From JAAYYM01 sp035271065 (GTDB taxonomy: Bacteria; Bacillota; Clostridia; Lachnospirales; Lachnospiraceae), in contig DATESB010000143.1 of assembly GCA_035271065.1 (NCBI GenBank), positions 1 to 6,241 on the forward strand: a stretch of 6,241 bases of DNA, in the 5' to 3' direction. How positions within the stretch are numbered: the stretch's first letter is position 1; every line of letters starts with the position of its first letter. This document shows positions 5,790-6,241 of the stretch, in pieces. Under the pieces are notes generated by a model, which worked only from the letters and a program-made list of their open reading frames with translations, did not search any database and was not told the origin of the DNA. Both the position numbers and the translations under genes were made by a program.

Positions 5790-6241
5790 TATTCACCGCC
5801 AAGATAAGCTTTCTTGACTGCTTCATTATCCAGTAAATCACCCTCCAGATTCAGAACAAAAGAGCCTGTTTCCATGACGTAAGCACGGTCGGCAATGGAA
5901 AGTGCCTTTTTTGCGTTTTGTTCAACGAGGAGAATGGTAGTGCCGGAAGCACTTAATTCCTTTATGATATTAAATATTTCATTGACATAGATAGGGGAGA
6001 GTCCCATAGAGGGCTCATCCATTAAGATAATGCGGGGCTTTGACATCAGTGCACGTCCCATTGCAAGCATTTGCTGCTCACCGCCGGAGAGTGTTCCTGC
6101 AAGCTGTGTCTTTCGTTCTTCCAAACGTGGAAAACGCTTATAGACAGTAGCAAGTGTCTCTGCAATTTCCGTTTTATCCTTACGTGTATAAGCACCCATG
6201 AGCAGGTTCTCGTAAACGCTCAACTCAGCAAATACGCGACG
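5789..6241 (-). CDS. livF: Branched-chain amino acid-type ABC transporter ATPase, LivF-like (C-terminal part)
   Basis: This is the C-terminal 150 residues of an ABC ATPase that powers high-affinity import, typically of leucine, isoleucine and valine, at the inner face of the membrane. The gene continues beyond the right edge: the frame stays open through RRVFAELSVYENLLMGAY, the usual LivF stretch, so the TTG at 6223 is an internal Leu codon and not a start. Visible motifs are the ABC signature LSGGEQQ at about 51-57 of the visible part, Walker B IILMDEP ending in Asp75-Glu76, the D-loop region MGLSP, and LLVEQNA, where LivF proteins normally have Gln in place of the H-loop His. Walker A lies outside the window. 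Full LivF is roughly 235 residues, so about a third is missing. Family members also import urea or other amides, so the substrate is provisional. The kinase-like gene follows 10 bases later. Confidence 0.9.
   Translation of the reverse strand, partial: RRVFAELSVYENLLMGAYTRKDKTEIAETLATVYKRFPRLEERKTQLAGTLSGGEQQMLAMGRALMSKPRIILMDEPSMGLSPIYVNEIFNIIKELSASGTTILLVEQNAKKALSIADRAYVMETGSFVLNLEGDLLDNEAVKKAYLGGE

Noticed and set aside
5779..5841. N-terminal extension of the kinase-like protein from an ATG at 5841
   Set aside because: It overlaps the LivF-like coding sequence, adds no family sequence, and a strong ribosome binding site supports the ATG at 5778.
6221..6223. TTG as the start codon of the LivF-like protein
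   Set aside because: The frame stays open to the window edge and encodes the conserved RRVFAEL stretch before it, so this is an internal Leu codon of a truncated gene.

Overview
The window looks like chromosomal DNA of a low-to-moderate GC anaerobic Firmicute, most likely a Lachnospiraceae-type gut clostridium. That placement rests on AGGAGG-type ribosome binding sites, codon use, an [FeFe]-hydrogenase-related protein, cytoplasmic LacI-type receptor/GGDEF fusions and a LivF/cytidylate-kinase-like pair. It is an inference from style and gene content, not a species identification.

Layout: two large genes run rightward (56-5085) and two genes run leftward (6241 down to 5158). The two sets converge on a near-perfect hairpin at about 5103-5135 that probably terminates both. 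A short reading-frame tail at the left edge (1-78) may be the end of an upstream gene that overlaps the first complete gene.

The rightward pair are second-messenger enzymes with opposite predicted activities. The first (56-2428) joins a periplasmic-binding-protein-like sugar-sensor fold of the LacI type, without the DNA-binding domain, to an intact GGDEF diguanylate cyclase. The second (2482-5085) is the most striking gene. It carries, in order, a two-cluster ferredoxin domain, an [FeFe]-hydrogenase H-cluster domain with all four cluster cysteines but a dismantled proton path, a further four-cysteine Fe-S motif, a degenerate GGDEF domain and an EAL domain with every catalytic residue present. 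The simplest reading is a cytoplasmic H2/redox sensor that controls c-di-GMP hydrolysis, paired with a nutrient-responsive c-di-GMP synthase.

The leftward pair is the C-terminal part of a branched-chain amino-acid-type ABC transporter ATPase (LivF-like, running off the right edge), followed 10 bases later by a cytidylate-kinase-like P-loop protein. No RNA genes, CRISPR arrays, insertion sequences or prophage parts were seen. No stretch longer than 300 bases lacks a gene.
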